Of a DNA stretch of 64,000 nucleotides, positions 51,641 through 63,424 are shown in pieces. Made by a program: the position numbers and the translations under genes. This stretch comes from Nissolia schottii. Lineage: Eukaryota > Streptophyta > Magnoliopsida > Fabales > Fabaceae. The DNA lies in assembly GCA_003254905.1 (NCBI GenBank), contig QANU01030043.1, positions 1 through 64,000 on the forward strand. Direction: 5' to 3'. The notes beneath the pieces are model-generated. The model saw nothing but the letters and a program-made list of their open reading frames with translations, had not been told where the DNA came from and ran no database searches. Positions within the stretch are counted from its first letter, which is position 1. Each line of letters opens with the position of its first letter.

Positions 51641-52719
51641 CTGCCCCTGATAACCCAATTACAGAAAAGGGTACAAAATATCATTTCCCCCCCTTAAAAG
51701 TTTAACATTAATTTTTGCCGGTAAAAAACACTAATTTTGTGACATGTTGGTCCTTCAGTTAACTTGGCATTCATGACTTGATGAAAATATACACGATATA
51801 TGTTAAGTCGCTTAGTTGACTCGTTTAACTTCACCATTACATTAAGGGTCGTCCTTATTGTTAAAGAGGTCTGTGTTTTACAAAAAAAATTTTATTCCCA
51901 ATAATACTATTTTTAGGAATGTTATTTTTAGGAAAACTGTTCCCAAGAATATGTTTTGAAAGTATTTCGCTGCAAATTGAATTATTAACTACATTGTTAG
52001 GAGTAAAATATATTTTTCCAAAAGTATCAATGACAAAACGATGTATGTCAGCAGTAGTCTGATACCAGCCATCGGTGGTCCAGTGGAAATCTAGCGGCAT
52101 TCGGCGGCGGTCCGGCGATGGTCTGGCGTCAATCTGAGTGGATCGTCGGTCGTCCTTCCCCGACCATCGGGGTCCATCACCAGTCGGCAGTGGTCAGTCG
52201 GCAATCGTCGATGGTCTGTTGTCGGTCCGTGGTGACCGTTGTCAGTTGGTGGTGGTTGACCGGTGAGTGGTGTTGGCCGAGGGTGTACGAAATTTGGGGG
52301 TAATATGGTATTTTCATGTTTCAAAACATTTCAATCTCATGAAAATTTAACAATCTCATGGGTGAGGTGAAATGAAAATAAGGCAATTTTCATTCATGGG
52401 AATGCAAGTTATTTAGGAATATTTTTTAAAACATTGAACCAAACATAGAAATATTACATTCTCGTTACCACATTCCCAAGAATGTGAGAAGATTTTGCAA
52501 CCACACGCCCCCTAAATATTTGTTTAACTCTCACAAAGTTAGTACAAACTAAAAATATCATGTAGTGTGTTGTATGTATTAAATGATATTGTTTGACTTT
52601 AAGGTGGAGTTAATAGAACTAAGTCAATTGCTTAATAGACAATGTGTGCATTTATGTTTAGGGAATGAAAAGTTAACTACGGGACTAACTTTTTCCACAT
52701 TTTATATAGTAAGAAACTC
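51641..52719. repeat. Probable transposon relic with GC-rich core
   Basis: AT-rich flanks (51850-52020 and 52300-52515) contain echoes such as TTCCCAAGAAT and TTAGGAAT in both orientations. A GC-rich core of degenerate GGTGGTC/GTCGGTC units lies at 52070-52290. The right border resembles the MITE phrase CCACACGCCCCCTAA. No transposase is seen. The rest is unassigned. Confidence 0.35.
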
Positions 52720-53480
52720 TTTTTTTTATTGACAACGGGCCAAAAACACCTAAAGCAACCAGAAAAAACTACAAAACCACTATACGGGAATACAAAGTAC
52801 CATCCTTATCGACAACCAAGGCAAGAGATGAAAAAAAAGTTAGGAATAGACTCATAAATATGAATACCAAAAGCACAACCGTGACCATGCTTGGCTAATA
52901 AATCTGCGCAAGAATTCGCTTCCTTGAGAACATGCCTAACATGAACATTCCTATCAAAGGCCATGATACATGTAATAACCTTAATCATCTGTGAGCACAG
53001 GTGACAAGATTCCAGGAGATCATGGAGGAAGTTAGCAACACATTGGGAATTCATCTCAAGGATCACTTGGTGAAAACCACATTGGGCTGCCCAGAAGATG
53101 CCAACAAAGGCACTCTAGAGCTCAGCAAAAGTGATAGAGCAGGTTTTCATAGTGATCCCTAATAATCCCACCGCAGGCTACAACAACACCACATTGAGCT
53201 TAACCCACCCAAAAGGACGAGGTTCCTAGGCAATATGAACGAGTTCCACTTGAGGAACCACATCTCTAGCAGCAATCGCAGACATTCGCATGCGATGGTA
53301 GTCTTTGGTAAGAGCCACTGATTTACCTGCAAACCCGGCAGGCGAAGTTTGGTGACGCTTGAAGATCCACTCGTTCTTAGCTTGCCAGATGGAGCTGCAA
53401 GTAGTAGCAAAAGGGAAAAGTTATTCCACCTCTTCTAAAGTCAGAGTACTTGTTGAAATGTTCACCTTCAATCAATCTGG
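52720..53480 (-). mobile_element. Non-LTR element relic, RNase H-like 3' domain
   Basis: The minus strand encodes pieces of the plant RVT_3-type RNase H domain: WVKLNV near 53205, then VILEMNSQCVANFLHD at about 53060 and VRHVLKEANSCADLLAKHGH near 52905. Frames are shifted and stops occur between them. Such domains end many plant LINE ORF2 proteins. No RT domain is found next to it. Confidence 0.75.
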
Positions 53481-54165
53481 AAGATCAGCCTGAAAAAGAA
53501 AACATGGAAAGAACTGTGTACGATGCTCTTCCACGTATAGTGAGAAACTAATACTAAACTTTTAACTTGTGATGGACTACTTTGTCTCACAAAGTTGCAT
53601 AGGGAGAAAAACAAAGTTTTGTCTAATTTAATTTTTATATATTATTAATATATTTTTTATATGAATAATTAATTATATATTATATTATATATATATATAT
53701 AAGTTTAAAAGAAACTATTATTAAAATTAATCACTTTTATTAATATATAATTATAAATTTAGTATTAAATGGCAATAGAAATTTATGAAAATAATACATC
53801 GAAATTAAATTTAAAGTTAAATTTAAATGTTATATACATTTTAATGCCAAGATTTGATTTTATCAAGTTAAATTTATTATATGATATTTAAAATTATATA
53901 TTGCCATTGGTATTTAGTATATATGCTAAAAGTTAAACGATTTTGAGATTGAGAATTAATTAGTATTTTTATTTTTTCTGTAAAAGATTAGGTAATATGA
54001 GAAATGATGTTATACATTTATGAAAAAGATCTATGTTTGCCTTTTGAATAAGACGATGAGAATAACACTAAGAACAACAATTAGCCTTGTCTATTTGGAG
54101 TTGGCTACATAGATTAGAATGCATTATAGTGCCTTATCATGAACCATGTTTGTATTTAAACCATT
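53481..54165. other. AT-rich, nothing recognised
   Basis: Extremely AT-rich, including (AT)n near 53690. No gene or identifiable repeat. Confidence 0.5.
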
Positions 54166-55053
54166 AGGACCCGTTTGACACACCATATAAAGTTGGATAA
54201 GATAAATAAATACATCACGTAATGATTCTATAAATTATTTTGTGTTATTATTGTATTGTATAAGTTTATCCATCAGACTTTCATTATACATTAAAATAAT
54301 GGATAACTAATTCTGCCTAGGGAGACTAAATAATGCTTGATTAACTTCTAACGTATAAAGTATATTCCAATTTTTTTATTTAAATTAAAATAAAATAAAT
54401 AATAAATTTTTAAACAGAAAATAAAAATTTCAAATTAATTAAATATAAAATAAAATATTGAATAAATTTATTAATTAATAAAATAAATTAATACATATAT
54501 ATATGAATAATATTTAATACAAAAATAAATTTTTAGTAATATAAATAATAATTTTTAAAATACATGAATAAGTACTTAATAATATTTAATATATATATAT
54601 ATAATTCTACATAATAAACGTAAACAATTTTTAAATAATGATTAATAATATTAAATTTTATTTTTTATATTATTATTTTTAATAAAATTAAATTTAAATT
54701 TAATCAATCAAAAATATTATTTTATAAATCAAAATTTAAATAGAAAAATATAGCATGGGTTGATAATAAATATAATTATTATAAATAAATGCTTAAATGG
54801 TAATATTTATTTTAAATTATATTTAAGTAATTAATATTTTTATTTTACATTTTTTCATAAAATATTTTCTTATAATTAAAATTGTTTTTAAACAAAGAAA
54901 GAATTATATTATATTATATAATATCTTATATAATGACATATGAAACATTGATAATATTAAATATTTACCAAGCCTTATACTACTATTCGACTTTATCCTA
55001 TCACGCCTTATACTATAAACTCTTATTCTAAACAGCATGTCAAATGGGCCCCT
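54166..55053. mobile_element. AT-rich element with inverted ends
   Basis: The left end GGACCCGTTTGACACACCAT is mirrored by the complement of the right end (ATGTCAAATGGGCCCC). The 0.9-kb interior is almost pure A/T and has no coding capacity. A non-autonomous DNA transposon is the likely explanation. The target duplication is unclear. Confidence 0.5.
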
Positions 55054-55895
55054 TTAGGTTTCTTTTAATAGTTTACTCTATGATTTTTCTTAGTGTCCCA
55101 CTACCTATAACTAATAAGTTATCTATCATCTAATCAACTCTTCATACTTAGGCTTCTTCAGGTCTTCTTCTCACATGTCCAAGCCACTTAAGGGACATTT
55201 TACCATTTTCTCCAGAATAGGTGATGCCCCAACTTTCTCTTTAATGCATTCATTTATAAACTTATCTTGTCTAATGTGTTCACTCATCTACCGCAACATC
55301 TTCATTTTTTAACACGAAATTTATTTTTATGATGTTTTTTTTACCGTCCAACACTCAGTTCCATATAACATTGCTAGTCTTGTAGATGCGTAGTAAAATT
55401 TTTCCTTAGGCTTGAGTGGTACTCCTTATCACATAAAACCCCTTAAGTTCTCTTCCATTTCATCCGCCTAGCTTAGATCTAATGATTAACATCTCCCTTA
55501 TCTCCCCATCATTTTGAATAATGGCTTTGAGATTCTTGAGCCTTGTAACAAGTGGTATAGTATAGTCCCCAATTTTCATCTCTAAGTTAGAACTTGGACA
55601 CCTCTTGCTCTACTTATACGAAAACCATGTGCTTTTAAATTCTCTTGATTCTCTTTCCACAATTATAACATCTGCAAAAGACATGCATTGTGGAAACTGG
55701 ATCTTGGACTTGTTCAGTAAGAACATCAAATATTAGGGTAAAAAGATCTTAAAGTTGACCCTAGTGCAGACCAATTATGATAGACAAATCCTCCGTTGCT
55801 CCATATCGCGTTCTCACGTTAGTTGTAACCCTGTCACACATATCTTTGATTGCTCATATATAGGCAATCCAATTTTTTTTTTTTATCTAGAACCT

Positions 55896-57194
55896 TTCAT
55901 GAAATATCCCTTAGCATGATAGGTGGTTTTTTCCCACCTATCTTTTACCCTACAAGTGAGCAATTAGCATACATTTGCGTTCTAATATCATGATTTTATC
56001 TAGAATTTGTGCTAAAGTCTCCTTGGGCATTGAATTACAAAAATGGGCTAAAACTTGTGAAATTAAAGCACTTTTGCACTTGAGCTATGTTATATGTAGT
56101 GCTATGTTTTTTCAGAGCCCATAGGTTATGCAAGGAGGCAACGAAGGAGTTAGGAGTCTGTCAAGAGCTTCCATATCAAAGTCCATCCGCTCCAGCAATT
56201 GTGATTTGTTGTCGCGATCTGACACGAACATGGCGTTTTTGTCAGGCTTAAGGAAAGTACAGACGGATCCAAAAATCCAATTACTTCAAGTAGTACGCAA
56301 GTACACAAGACTGTATCATATTCTATCAGTCACATTATACTTAGACCTAGTTTTAGAAACTCTATCTCTCTTTTCCTCCTTCGCTCTACCTTCTTTCTAG
56401 ATCTCTTCTATTTCCAGTTGTAATTTCTGGTCTCTAAGCTTGTAACCTCCATCAATGGAGGACTAAAATCATACTTGTATGTGGATTAAGTCATCGATCT
56501 CGAGGGTTGTAAGGTTTTCATGCTTAATGGTAAATTTCACTTTGGATTTTTTATTCTCGCTTCCCATGTTTACTTCAAATTCATGTTGGTGACCATTGAT
56601 GTGGGATTATTGTTGAGTAGACTTCGTATATTGTATGCATTATTGGGTTATAGGCATATGCATGATTGGGGTTTCCCATAATTGGGAAAAAATTGATGGA
56701 TTATTCAATTGGACTCTAATTGAGTAATTTAGTAGAGAAAAATTAAATTGATCTTGATTGATATTAAGTTAAAGTGATTGGTTATTAAGATTAATATATG
56801 GTCATAGGGTTGCAATTGTGATAGGCAATGTCATAGATTAATCCATCCCTAATTGAATTGTGATTATGAGTCAATTAGGTAGAATCACATGTCGATTAAG
56901 CGACCGTTTAATTGGTTTAACCACCCAAGTGAAATAATCTCTTAAACTGATTAAACAACCCCATGATCCAAAGTGATTTTCATGTGCAGGTATCTTTAAT
57001 TCATTGCTTTAGATTGATAGTTGTGACACCCTTTTAAAACCCCCAATTGGTTACTTAGAATAAAGAGATCAATTTGGTAGTTAACTCTCTGAGAGATGAC
57101 TTGTATCAACTCCACTAACTATGGTTAATTGGAGTAGATTAGATATAAACAATCTATGAAACTTAGCCATCCACTTCACTTCTTTATTTGCTTA
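55896..57194. other. Unidentified segment inside the RTE relic
   Basis: This stretch separates two parts of the LINE. It begins beside a T13 run (55870s) and has an open frame of 90 codons (56128-56400) without recognisable motifs. It could be an insertion of a non-coding retroelement. Confidence 0.4.
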
Positions 57195-57486
57195 ACCCCT
57201 CCTGTGGATAGAAAATGACAAAGCAAGAGGGTGTTAACATCACTCTGTCATATGCCTTTTCCAAATCAATGAAAACCATAAGTTTATTCGATCCCTTCAA
57301 TTCATTAATCTCCTCAACAAGTATATCGCTTGCATGGTAGACCCCAACATGCATAAAACCGAATTAATTTTGATGTGAGTCTCTAGTCTGAATCTTCACT
57401 TAAGTACATGCTCCCAAAATTTCATAGTATGATTTATAAGCTTAATCCCATTGTAATTTGCACAATTCTGTATGTCTCCCTTGTTT

Positions 57487-57763
57487 GGGTCAAGTATCGG
57501 CTTAGTCCCTAAAAAATGTCTTGATGCACTAAGTGGTCCCTTAAAAAAAATAAAGTTCCAACTTAGTCCCTAAAATTTCAACGTAGTCTCTTAAATTTTG
57601 AAATGTTGCCCCATTAGTCCCTAAAATTTAAAACAAAATGCTAATAGAGGGACTAACAGGCGCAACATTTTGAAATTTCAAGAATTAAGTTAGCACTTTA
57701 TTTATTTTAGGGAGCACTTAGGGCATCAAGAAATTTTTCAGGGACTAAGTTAGCACTTAACCC
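57487..57763. mobile_element. MITE with full-length foldback
   Basis: The left end GGGTCAAGTATCGGCTTAGT and the complement of the right end (GGGTTAAGTGCTAACTTAGT) agree over about 40 bases, continuing CCCTRAAAAATKTCTTGATGC. Internal TTAGTCCCTAAAATTT and AGGGACTAA repeats allow most of the 277 bases to fold. It lies within the RTE relic and is therefore younger. Confidence 0.7.
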
Positions 57764-57990
57764 CCTTTTTTTATACATGGGAACTAAGATACTTCTCTGT
57801 TCATCTAACATTTTCTTCAACCTCGCGATCTCATTTAACACAGCCAACTTATACCCTTCTTTCCTAGACATTTCCATACTTCAATAGGTATATTATCAGG
57901 TTCCACTGCCTTGCCTTTTTTTCATTCGCATCAAAGCTTATTTTACCTCCAATCAAATTATTTTGCGGTATTCAATCTATCATATTATAG

Positions 57991-58944
57991 GAGAAGCTTG
58001 TACCCTTCATTAAAATTTTGTTGAATCTTTATGATATGGATCAACTTTTGAATAGGACAATTGATCAAAATGTTATTTTTGTTTTATAACATTTGTCAAA
58101 AATCAAACAACATGTAAATTAAGGCAAACAAAAATAAGTTTAAAAAAAATATGAGAGTAAATATGAGTGTAATTAATATTACACTTATTTTTTTTTACTA
58201 AGCTTAAGCGATATAAATGAAGGGAAAAACTAATATTTAGATATTATAAATAGATAAATATTCTAAAATAATAAAAAGTTAACAAATGACAAATATTGTA
58301 AAACAGAAAGAGTACGTGTTAAGAGAAAATGTCCAAATGAATAACCAAACAACATGCTATATATGTGTTGAGTGTAATGTACACATGGAAAAAACATATT
58401 TGAAAGAAAATTGCTCAATACCTTTTATTTAAAAATTCATTATGTTACATGAATTTCACAATAACTCTCCATTACATGCTCATATTGACAAGACAAGTTA
58501 CCCATAACGAGCCAACCAGGGCACCATGCCTTAATATGTTCGAATTGATAACCTCTAAAACGAGTATCTAAAGACAAAAGTGTGGGGTATTATATCTGTA
58601 CAATAAATAAAGAGATACAAGAAGCAATTACCATTTGATTTTTATAAATTTCATAGATTTTTTTAAAAAAATTATTAATTAATTAGTTAATAAATAAAAA
58701 TAAAAAATTAAATGGTAAAAAAATCCCTTCACCACTACCAAAAAAAAAATTAATGAAAATTTCTCATGACTCATCCCACTACATCTTTAACCATTAATCA
58801 TTAAACCATGTTCAACAGTCAAGACCCACTAATAGCAATAAAAAATGTCTTATGTACAAGTGGGGTAGTGGCCTAAATCACATAGGATAGGGAGACACAA
58901 TTCCCGGTGGCCGAAGAGCTAATGGTGGGGGAGTACCCCGTTTT
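57991..58944. other. Intergenic, nothing recognised
   Basis: AT-rich with A/T homopolymers. No gene, RNA or repeat is identified. Confidence 0.5.
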
Positions 58945-59700
58945 TAAGCTTTGACTCGTTAGGATGCTCAGGCCTCCAATGCAATTTTGGCAGGTATAAT
59001 TTCAGTTTATTTGCATGATGCATTAGCCTTGTTCGACCCAGGGTCCACACACTCCTATATGCCCCCATTCTTTGCTATTCATTTTAAAAGACCTCCCTTT
59101 GCTCTCGAGAAACCTTTTCAAGTCAGGATACCCTCAGGCGGCCCCCTCATACTGTGTTCAATTTGCCGCTCCCGTGAAGTCAGGATTAGTTAGATGGATA
59201 CAATGGCAGATCTATTAGTTCTAGAGATGGTAGAGTTCGATGTTATTCTGGGAATGGATTGGTTGGCGTCTTGCCACGCCATCGTGGATTGTCTTGCCAA
59301 GACCATCGATTTTGAATGTTCAGAATATCCGTTACTAGTATTTTAGGGCAACAGTTGCGCATCCTTGGAAAGTTTGTTCTCGTTCATGAATGCCTTCTAG
59401 TTGTTAGAGTGGGGTTGTGGTAGTTACCTAGCAGTAGTAAGGGGGCCAGAAACAAAAGGGCTGAATCCTACATAGATACTAGTTGTATGTGAGTTCTCGG
59501 ACCTCTTTCCCAGTGACTTCTTGAGCGAACCTCTAGAAAGGGAAGTAGACTTCAGTATATAGTTGGAACTAGGGGTTATATCTATTTCCATGCCCCCGTA
59601 TAGGTTGACTCCCACCAAATTTTGTGAGTTACAGAAGCAATTGCAAGAGTTGCTTGACAAGGGTTTCACCAGACCGAGTACATCTCCGGTGGGTGCCCCA
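58945..59700 (+). pseudogene. Ty3/gypsy gag-pol junction and protease fragment
   Basis: The + strand encodes pieces of a gypsy protease and RT linker: DAQASNAI-like and ALFDPGSTHSYMPPFFA near 59025, then LLVLEMVEFDVILGMDWLAS near 59210, EFSDLFPSDF near 59490, [19 protein letters not shown] near 59580 and [20 protein letters not shown] near 59645. Stops and frameshifts separate them, and nothing of RT proper follows. DPGSTHSY shows the protease active-site region. It is a dead fragment. Confidence 0.85.
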
Positions 59701-60006
59701 GTGCTTCCAATTTCGCTTACACCATTGCCTTAGAACACAAGCATGAGATTAGGAAATACTTTTAAAGCCTAGGTTATGATATGAGATTAAGTAATGTTTT
59801 AAAGAGTTGCCTTTTAAAATAGATATAATTTGATAAATAATTTTAATAGTGTTGCATTTTGGTAATTAATTTTGACAATAAAGACAAAAAAGTGAAAAAC
59901 TCAAGTCTTTGCCACTAGATTTTTTTCGTGAATTTTCAAGTCCTGAGATTTTATTTTATTTTGGATTAAATTGTTTCTTTGTGTTGATTGATTTGGATGC
60001 TTGAGT
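59701..60006 (+). promoter_or_regulatory. Upstream region of the MnmM gene
   Basis: AT-rich interval of 306 bases between the gypsy relic and the ATG at 60007. It must hold the promoter and leader, but no convincing TATA box is assigned. Confidence 0.35.
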
Positions 60007-63000
60007 ATGTTGTCCCCAAGGTTTTGGTTTTCTTCTCTTGCAACTCACAGCCTCTTTACTAAATGTTCTTCTCGGACACTCTCGTTGGTGCTTCCCTCTC
60101 ATAGACAAACCCTCAACAACAGACCCCAAAATCTCTATTGCTGCTGCGCGAAACCCATCAACCAAAATGGGTCCATTTCTGAGGCCAATAACACCGTTCA
60201 GTCTTCTCCTTCTCCTTCTTCTTCGTCTTCCTTCCCAAAAGATTCTCCCTTTTCTGGTACCCATTTTTCTCTCTTATATTTGAAAATGTAACTGATGATG
60301 CTTAGTTGTTAAAAATTGTTTTATGATAGGAGCATCATCATTCATCAGTTACATTTTCAATATTTAGCTTCAGAATGTTTTCTTTGTAGCACTGACATGA
60401 ACCCACTTGCATAATAGTCTTCTGTGAATTTCCTGGCGCTTTGTTTTCAGGACTGGAGGATGCTCTGGTGAGCTATCTCTTTGGGAAGAAGAAGGCAACA
60501 GACCTTGCTCACATGTATGTATCTACTCAGTGAAACTGGTTTCTCATGTTTTATATATATATATATATTTGTGTTTTCAAAGCTGCTTCTTGCCTTTTTA
60601 TTTTGTCATTTTTTTCAAGTTGGTAATTAGGGGATAAATCAATTGGGGTACAGAAATTAGGTCCTTAAACCGCAGTGGCTGAATGTGTTCCGCATATTGT
60701 TTCTATAACAAGATGCATCGATGTAAATTACACTCACCTCGAGTTTTAGTGAAATTGCACTGGCCTCTACTCAATTTGTTACATTGACACTAACAAATTT
60801 AGACTGTAATTTGTTATTAATGTGTTTTGTTTAATACTTTCACACTTAACATTCTTCCCAACCCCTCTAGCCCTCTCTTACACGAGTTTACAACCCACCG
60901 TCTCTTGCGTGTAAGAGAGGGCTAGAGAGGGTCATAAAGTCTATAGTATGACATCATGGACAAATTACACCTTCATAACAAAAAACGTTTAGTTATCATT
61001 AAGGAATGTAAGTGCTCATCAGGGGAGGTACCCTTTTAATTTTTGTTGAGCAGTTAAAGTCTCCCTTTTTATAAGTGCTGTATGTTTTTCTCATACCATA
61101 TGATTGAACTATAAATCTAACACTATTTTTGTCTGCTCTGTTTGTAGTCATGAATATTTACATAAATATTTGTTTGCTTACTTTAATGCATCGTAGGTAC
61201 TAGAATATGATGCTTGGAAGTTGCAAATTACATTGTATTTTTGGTTCCTTGGATATTTATGAGTGTTGCACTTGTAGTTGATCACATGCTGCATTTGTAT
61301 CAACGAATGCTGAACAATTTAACTTTTTTGAGTAGTACTAATAGTTTGTAGTAGAGTCTCTTCATTACATCTTGGAGGGCTTCTGTTATCTATATAATTC
61401 AGCTACCATGCTTGTAAAGTGGCTTGGTTTGAGTTAAAAGTGAACATATTCCAAGTTGTTAAAGAACTCTATTTGGTGTGCCTAGTCTACTGCTTATAAC
61501 AATGGTATATATTTTGTTACCACTACTAGTTTTTACTCTGGGGGTCCGGTTCAAATTCTAGAAACAACCTCTCCGCTTGCGAGAGTAAGGTTGCTTACAT
61601 CTATCCTCCCCAGGCCTCACCTAGTGGGAGCCTCTTGCTCTGGGCTGCTTTTTTTCTAGATTTTGCTGTCCTATTTATCTATATACCTTGTGATCATAGT
61701 ACTTTGGTCTCAATTTGAGCTATATTTCTGCTCTTCCCTCCAGGGTATGGAAACATGTTGTCCGGAAAGGAGACACAGTAGTAGATGCCACTTGTGGTAA
61801 TGGCTTTGACACCTTAGCAATGCTCAATTTGGTTGCTGATGATTCTCTTAAGAGTTATGTGTATGCATTCGATATTCAGAAAGATGCTTTAGATAAGGCT
61901 TATGCCTTGCTGGAAAAGTCACTTAATTCAAATGAGGTGAGGACTACAAATGAGAATAAAGATTTTCAGCTGAGCTGGTGAAGAATGATATATATAATTT
62001 TCCGTGTTGCACAGCCATAGAAAAATTTATACTGATACTTCAAATAATTTAGTCTTAATTTGCAAAAAAAATAAAATAAATTTTTTTTTGGCACTGTATA
62101 ATATTTTGGTATGTATTGCTTTTAATTTTGTTTGTGTTAATTTGATAGCAATCATGTCACTAACAACAGTTCCAAAATATATGCAGACACAACTTGTCAA
62201 ACTCTTTAATATCTGCCATAGTAAAATGGAGGAAGTTGTTTCAAGGAATGCCTCAGTTAGGTACTCACCTTCCTTTAACTTGCATATTTCCTTTGTTCCT
62301 GTTTTATGTTTTAGAAACTAGTTGTTCTGAATAACTGATGTAATTAAGTTAATTTAATTGTACCTGCTGAAATCTTTTACATTCGTTATTCAATAAGTTT
62401 CATGAACAAAAAAGCGATAATTTTAGCCATAATTCCAACTTGGTCTCAGCATGAATCTTCTCTATGACTACACAGATATATGCCTCAAAATTTTCAAAGA
62501 TGAAATATATAAAATTTTCACATCATTCCATTTTGCATGCATTGTCAGGCTTATAGATTTGGTTTGGGAAATTGGCATTTGATTAGGTCCCTATCAGGCG
62601 ACATCAACCATTGATCTTCATCTATACAACATATTGTTGAGAATTAGCTCTGCCAACAATGATGATTCTTGATGGTGGGGAGTTGAGACAGAGGAAGTAA
62701 TGAATGTTGTTATAAGAAAAAATCAAATGCAAAGGCGTGTGGGTATTTTTATTCTTGGCTCCACTCACATGAGTGTGAAGTTAACATCTTTATATAAGAG
62801 AACATCTGTGAGCATATGGTCTAAATGATGAACCAAAATAAGATTTATTGTACTATTGACTATTGATTGATTGCATCATTGGTTCAGCGGACTGCTTGGC
62901 CCTAAAAAGTGCCAAAACGTTTAACAGGATCAGATAGCCTAATAATTTTTTATGTTAAATTTGTATTTTCCTGTGTTTCTATTAAACATGCAAGGGTTTT

Positions 63001-63424
63001 TGGCTGGTATGCTTTTGGCATTTTACATGAATACAAAGCTGGAAAATAATATTTTGAGTAATTTCACAACTTCTGTTACAATTATTAGTTTATCATCTAT
63101 GTGTGTGTTATGTTGATCTTGAAGATTATTATCTCTGTAATCTTGAATATTGATTCCTTTTACATATTTGTTATGTTATTGTAAGCACTTATCATTGACA
63201 GTAGCTGTTGATGCAATTTCTTGCACGTTTAAGGCTGAGCTCTATCTTAATGTGCTGCCTACTTTTAGGCTTGTTGCCTTCAACTTAGGTTATCTTCCGG
63301 GCGGTGACAAAGAAATAATAACGAGGTCGGAAACAACATTACTGGCATTGGAAGCTGCAAAGAGAATTCTAGTACCAGGAGGGCTTATCAGCATAGTCGT
63401 TTACTTGGGGCACCCGGGTGGAAG
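60007..63424 (+). CDS. MnmM/YtqB-family tRNA methyltransferase, plastid-type, partial
   Basis: Exons: 60007-60256, 60451-60514, 61744-61936, 62187-62260, 63270-63424, with GT-AG introns, 245 codons so far; the last exon(s) lie beyond the window. The family uses S-adenosylmethionine. Bacterial MnmM (YtqB) methylates nm5s2U at wobble position 34 of certain tRNAs to mnm5s2U. Seen here: an SAM-binding motif [10 protein letters not shown] (residues 119-128), FDIQKDAL, and the family signature [10 protein letters not shown] (199-208), then [17 protein letters not shown] and [15 protein letters not shown]. The first 80 residues are rich in Ser, Arg and Thr with few acidic residues and look like a chloroplast or mitochondrial transit peptide. 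ATG 60007 is the first in frame. Organellar tRNA modification is inferred from family and transit peptide. Confidence 0.9.
60281..60359. repeat. Hairpin in MnmM intron 1
   Basis: TGAAAATGTAACTGATGA at 60281-60298 is the reverse complement of TCATCAGTTACATTTTCA at 60342-60359, with further GATGATGC pairing towards the loop. It begins 25 bases after the donor of exon 1. Confidence 0.85.
60723..61036. mobile_element. Possible MITE in MnmM intron 2
   Basis: The left end TAAATTACACTCACCTCGAG and the right end GGGGAGGTACC-like sequence resemble the inverted ends of a common plant MITE, with ATTGCACTGGCCTC inside. The inner hairpin at 60865-60927 lies in its middle. The right end is degraded. Confidence 0.4.
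60865..60927. repeat. Perfect 20-bp inverted repeat
   Basis: CTCTAGCCCTCTCTTACACG (60865-60884) is exactly complementary to 60908-60927 with a 23-base loop. Confidence 0.92.
61538..61648 (+). mobile_element. Au-like SINE in MnmM intron 2
   Basis: Contains a B-box-like GGTTCAAATTCTAGAAAC, then AACCTCTCCGCTTGCGAGAG, GTAAGGTTGCTTACAT and CTCCCCAGGCC, the order typical of plant Au SINEs, and ends TTGCTCTGGGCTGC before a T-run. The A-box side is less clear. Confidence 0.7.

Larger units (their letters stand above)
55130..57990 (-). mobile_element. RTE-type LINE relic, interrupted twice
   Basis: Minus-strand fragments in the right order of a plant RTE-like reverse transcriptase: AVEPDNIPIEVWKCLG near 57910, GDIQNCANYNGIKLINHTMK near 57470, FIDLEKAYDRV-like (FSLIWKRHMTE in a shifted frame) near 57270, LFTLIFDVLTEQVQD near 55720, a FADV-like site near 55680, and the C-terminal IRQDKFINECIKEKVGASPI near 55260. 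Stops abound. A MITE (57487-57763) and an unidentified 1.3-kb segment (about 55896-57194) split it. Confidence 0.8.
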
